Assembly: GCF_017876165.1 (NCBI RefSeq)
Contig: NZ_JAGINQ010000032.1
Coordinates: 1 to 60,066 of the forward strand
Source: Azospirillum soli
GTDB lineage: Bacteria; Pseudomonadota; Alphaproteobacteria; Azospirillales; Azospirillaceae
Reading direction: 5' to 3'
Length of the DNA: 60,066 bases
Numbering within the stretch: position 1 is the stretch's first letter; each line of letters opens with the position of its first letter. A program made the position numbers and the translations under genes. Shown in pieces: positions 58,965-60,066 of the stretch. The notes below the pieces were generated by a model. The model saw only the letters and a program-made list of their open reading frames with translations. It did no database searches and was not told the DNA's origin.

Positions 58965-59177
58965 ATGCACAGCGAATCCCGCGAACAGCAACACCACCAC
59001 AAACGCGAAGCGGCCAGCCGCATCCGCCGCGCCGCCGAGCAGCGTCATCTCGACGCCGGTGACATCGCCCGCTTGACCGGGCTGCCGCCGGGTCAGGCGC
59101 GGGCCATCCTCTCCGGCTTCGGCGATACGGTGCCGCTGCGCGCCCTCGACCGCACGGCGACCGCCCTGTCGGACTGA
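58965..59177 (+). CDS. Small HTH-like protein, paralogue 2
   Basis: A 70-residue protein. After a His/Gln-rich N-terminus it repeats the fold of its neighbour: AASRIRRAAEQRHLDAGDIARLTGL then QARAILSGFGDTVPLRALDRTATAL. RAILSG and LDR match paralogue 1 at the same positions, so a tandem duplication is likely. GAAGGGAG precedes ATG 58965, 31 bp after paralogue 1. Its last 85 bp overlap the C-terminal part of the minus-strand gene at 59093. Confidence 0.62.
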   Translation: MHSESREQQHHHKREAASRIRRAAEQRHLDAGDIARLTGLPPGQARAILSGFGDTVPLRALDRTATALSD

Positions 59178-59461
59178 ACGGGACGCGGAGCAACAGCCTT
59201 TGGGGCCGCCGCCTTCGGGACTGCCTTTGGGCGGGGGCGCGGTTGCTCCGCCTTCGGTTCCGGCGCGTCGGGAATGGCCGACAGGGCGGCGGCGAAGTCG
59301 GGGTGGGAGCCAAGCGCGCGATAATCGCCGTCGGTCCCCAGCGCGAAAGCCGTCCATCCGTCGGCGGTCCGCTGGATCCGGCCGATCTCGGCTTTGGTCC
59401 GGCCGCTCGTCACCCGGATGCCGGGCGGTGGAGCGGACATAAGTTCTGCTTTTGTTCTCAT
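59093..59461 (-). CDS. Small protein with Ala/Pro/Lys-rich tail
   Basis: A 122-residue protein. A compact N-terminal part (GRIQRTADGWTAFALGTDGDYRALGSHPDFAAALSAIP) looks like a small beta-alpha domain, followed by a Lys/Pro/Ala-rich tail (AEQPRPRPKAVPKAAAPKA). No family recognised. ATG 59461 is used; ATG 59440 is possible. Its end overlaps the convergent HTH gene by 85 bp, so its true C-terminus is in doubt. A terminator lies just upstream of its start. Confidence 0.5.
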   Translation of the reverse strand: MRTKAELMSAPPPGIRVTSGRTKAEIGRIQRTADGWTAFALGTDGDYRALGSHPDFAAALSAIPDAPEPKAEQPRPRPKAVPKAAAPKAVAPRPVQSDRAVAVRSRARSGTVSPKPERMARA

Positions 59462-59482
59462 GAGGGCCAGCATACCGAAACG

Positions 59483-59519
59483 AAAACGGCGGCGCAACCA
59501 ACCGGTGCGCCGCCGTTTT
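59483..59519. terminator. Bidirectional terminator, 14-bp perfect stem
   Basis: AAAACGGCGGCGCA (59483-59496) is exactly complementary to TGCGCCGCCGTTTT (59506-59519) around a 9-bp loop. The A-run and T-run make it work on both strands. It lies 29 bp after the stop of the minus-strand gene at 59549. Confidence 0.85.
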
Positions 59520-59548
59520 GCTGGCTTGTGCCGTGTTCTTGTCGGGCG

Positions 59549-59758
59549 TCAGGCCACCGCGAGAACGTCGAGGTAGATGTTCGCCGGCTCGCTCAGGTGG
59601 ATGCGGTAGAGCATGCCGGTCTGATCGACGATCACGTTGGCGACGGGGTTCTTGGCCGCCATGTCGGCGACGGCGGCGCGGACGTTGCGCGGCAGTGCGT
59701 CGAGTTCGACGTCGCGGTAGCTGCCCTTGTCCGAAAGCTTAACGGTGGTCTGGCCCAT
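59549..59758 (-). CDS. Small conserved-looking protein of unknown function
   Basis: A 69-residue acidic protein (MGQTTVKLSDKGSYRDVELD, then NPVANVIVDQTGMLYRIHL) with alternating strands and a helix; no signal peptide or membrane segment. I do not recognise it. A strong terminator follows the gene, which supports a real transcription unit of its own. Confidence 0.6.
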   Translation of the reverse strand: MGQTTVKLSDKGSYRDVELDALPRNVRAAVADMAAKNPVANVIVDQTGMLYRIHLSEPANIYLDVLAVA

Positions 59759-59897
59759 GGTCAGGCGCCCTGTTTACTGGTGTTCCGTTGCGATGCGCGG
59801 AAGATGCGCCCGGCCGGTTGAGGAATCGTTAAGCATAATCGCCGTGGACGCAGCCCAGCCGCGCGCGCCCCGCATTGATAATTCCGGAATAAAAGGA

Positions 59898-59922
59898 CGG
59901 CCGGCAGCGAGGCTGTCGGCCG
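59898..59922 (-). terminator. Terminator downstream of the insertion sequence
   Basis: An 11-bp stem with one G-U pair (arms 59898-59908 and 59912-59922) has a 3-bp loop. On the minus strand it is followed by TCCTTTTATT. It lies downstream of the transposase stop and would end its transcript. Confidence 0.5.
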
Positions 59923-59980
59923 CAAGTTCGGGCACGGGAAGGGGAGAGGGGAAAGCGTTGCTGCTGGGCGTTAAGAGCGC

Positions 59981-60066
59981 CTAACAAAACCATTTCTGGA
60001 CGAAGCGCCAGCAGATGAGGCTGGCGGCGATGTGATGGAAGGCGGAGAAGATGTCGGCGCGCCGCT
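59981..60066 (-). mobile_element. Insertion sequence, 3' end of transposase (partial, IS5-like)
   Basis: The reverse complement encodes a C-terminal transposase fragment (RRADIFSAFHHIAASLICW) ending in RFVQKWFC and a TAG at 59981-59983, cut by the window edge. The pattern of a helix with Ala-Ala-Ser-Leu-Ile-Cys-Trp before the end resembles IS5-family DDE transposases. GGGCGTTAAGAGCGCC just past the stop may include the terminal inverted repeat, placing the element boundary near 59966. The family assignment is tentative. Confidence 0.55.

Noticed and set aside
1..60066. tRNA genes, riboswitches and prophage genes
   Set aside because: I looked for conserved tRNA T-loop patterns, known riboswitch cores and phage structural genes and saw none; a covariance-model scan would be needed to exclude them fully.

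Overview
The window looks like part of a large secondary replicon (chromid or megaplasmid) of Azospirillum or a close relative among the Rhodospirillales. This rests on very high GC, alphaproteobacterial gene content, the 5' end of a 16S rRNA gene at the left edge, and a complete plasmid-type origin (RepA_C-family initiator, iterons, DnaA boxes, ParA and ParB) in the middle. The genus is an inference; the replicon type is well supported.

Layout. 0-5.5 kb: rRNA operon start (minus strand) divergent from sbcD-sbcC. 5.6-30.8 kb: a surface-polysaccharide locus with a Wzc-like tyrosine kinase, a WecG-family glycosyltransferase, a polyprenyl-phosphate sugar transferase, a nucleotidyltransferase-like protein, two Wzy/ligase-like membrane proteins, WecB, a two-domain oxidoreductase, a methyltransferase, a Wzx-like flippase, an AsnB-like amidotransferase, an alpha/alpha-toroid protein, a GT4 glycosyltransferase, WecC, an outer-membrane beta-barrel protein, a phosphatase, a secreted Ala/Gln-rich protein and a short Wza-like lipoprotein. 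31.1-35.7 kb: BON protein and replication/partition module. 35.8-36.7 kb: Sel1 protein and Mug glycosylase. 36.9-48.6 kb: nitrate/nitrite assimilation, as two divergent operons (nrtA-nrtB-fused nrtCD-nasT-like, and nirB-nirD-nasA-cobA). 48.5-60 kb: housekeeping and accessory genes (NlpC/P60, SIS sugar isomerase, LuxR-type regulator, YgiQ radical SAM, ferritin-like cassette, DUF882 peptidase, two small paralogous HTH proteins), ending in an insertion-sequence fragment.

How the genes work together. WecB and WecC would make UDP-ManNAcA from UDP-GlcNAc, a WecG-family enzyme could transfer ManNAc or ManNAcA, and the AsnB-like enzyme could amidate a uronic acid. Wzx, Wzy, Wzc and a short Wza with a separate beta-barrel would build and export the polymer. 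In nitrogen metabolism NrtABCD imports nitrate, NasA reduces it to nitrite, NirBD reduces that to ammonium, and CobA makes the siroheme precursor. Both operons start from near-consensus sigma-54 promoters facing away from each other.

Most unusual observation. The 16-bp origin iteron (best form ACGCTGAATTTGAAAC) recurs outside the origin, on its right side only: in parB, after parB, in front of mug, in the nasT-like gene and twice in nasA. Inside genes it is always in the frame that reads Ala-(Glu/Ala)-Phe-Glu-Thr. This suggests a dispersed set of initiator-binding sites that could act in copy-number or replication control. A 24-bp perfect palindrome at 56.5 kb shares its core with the parA upstream region and is a candidate centromere site.
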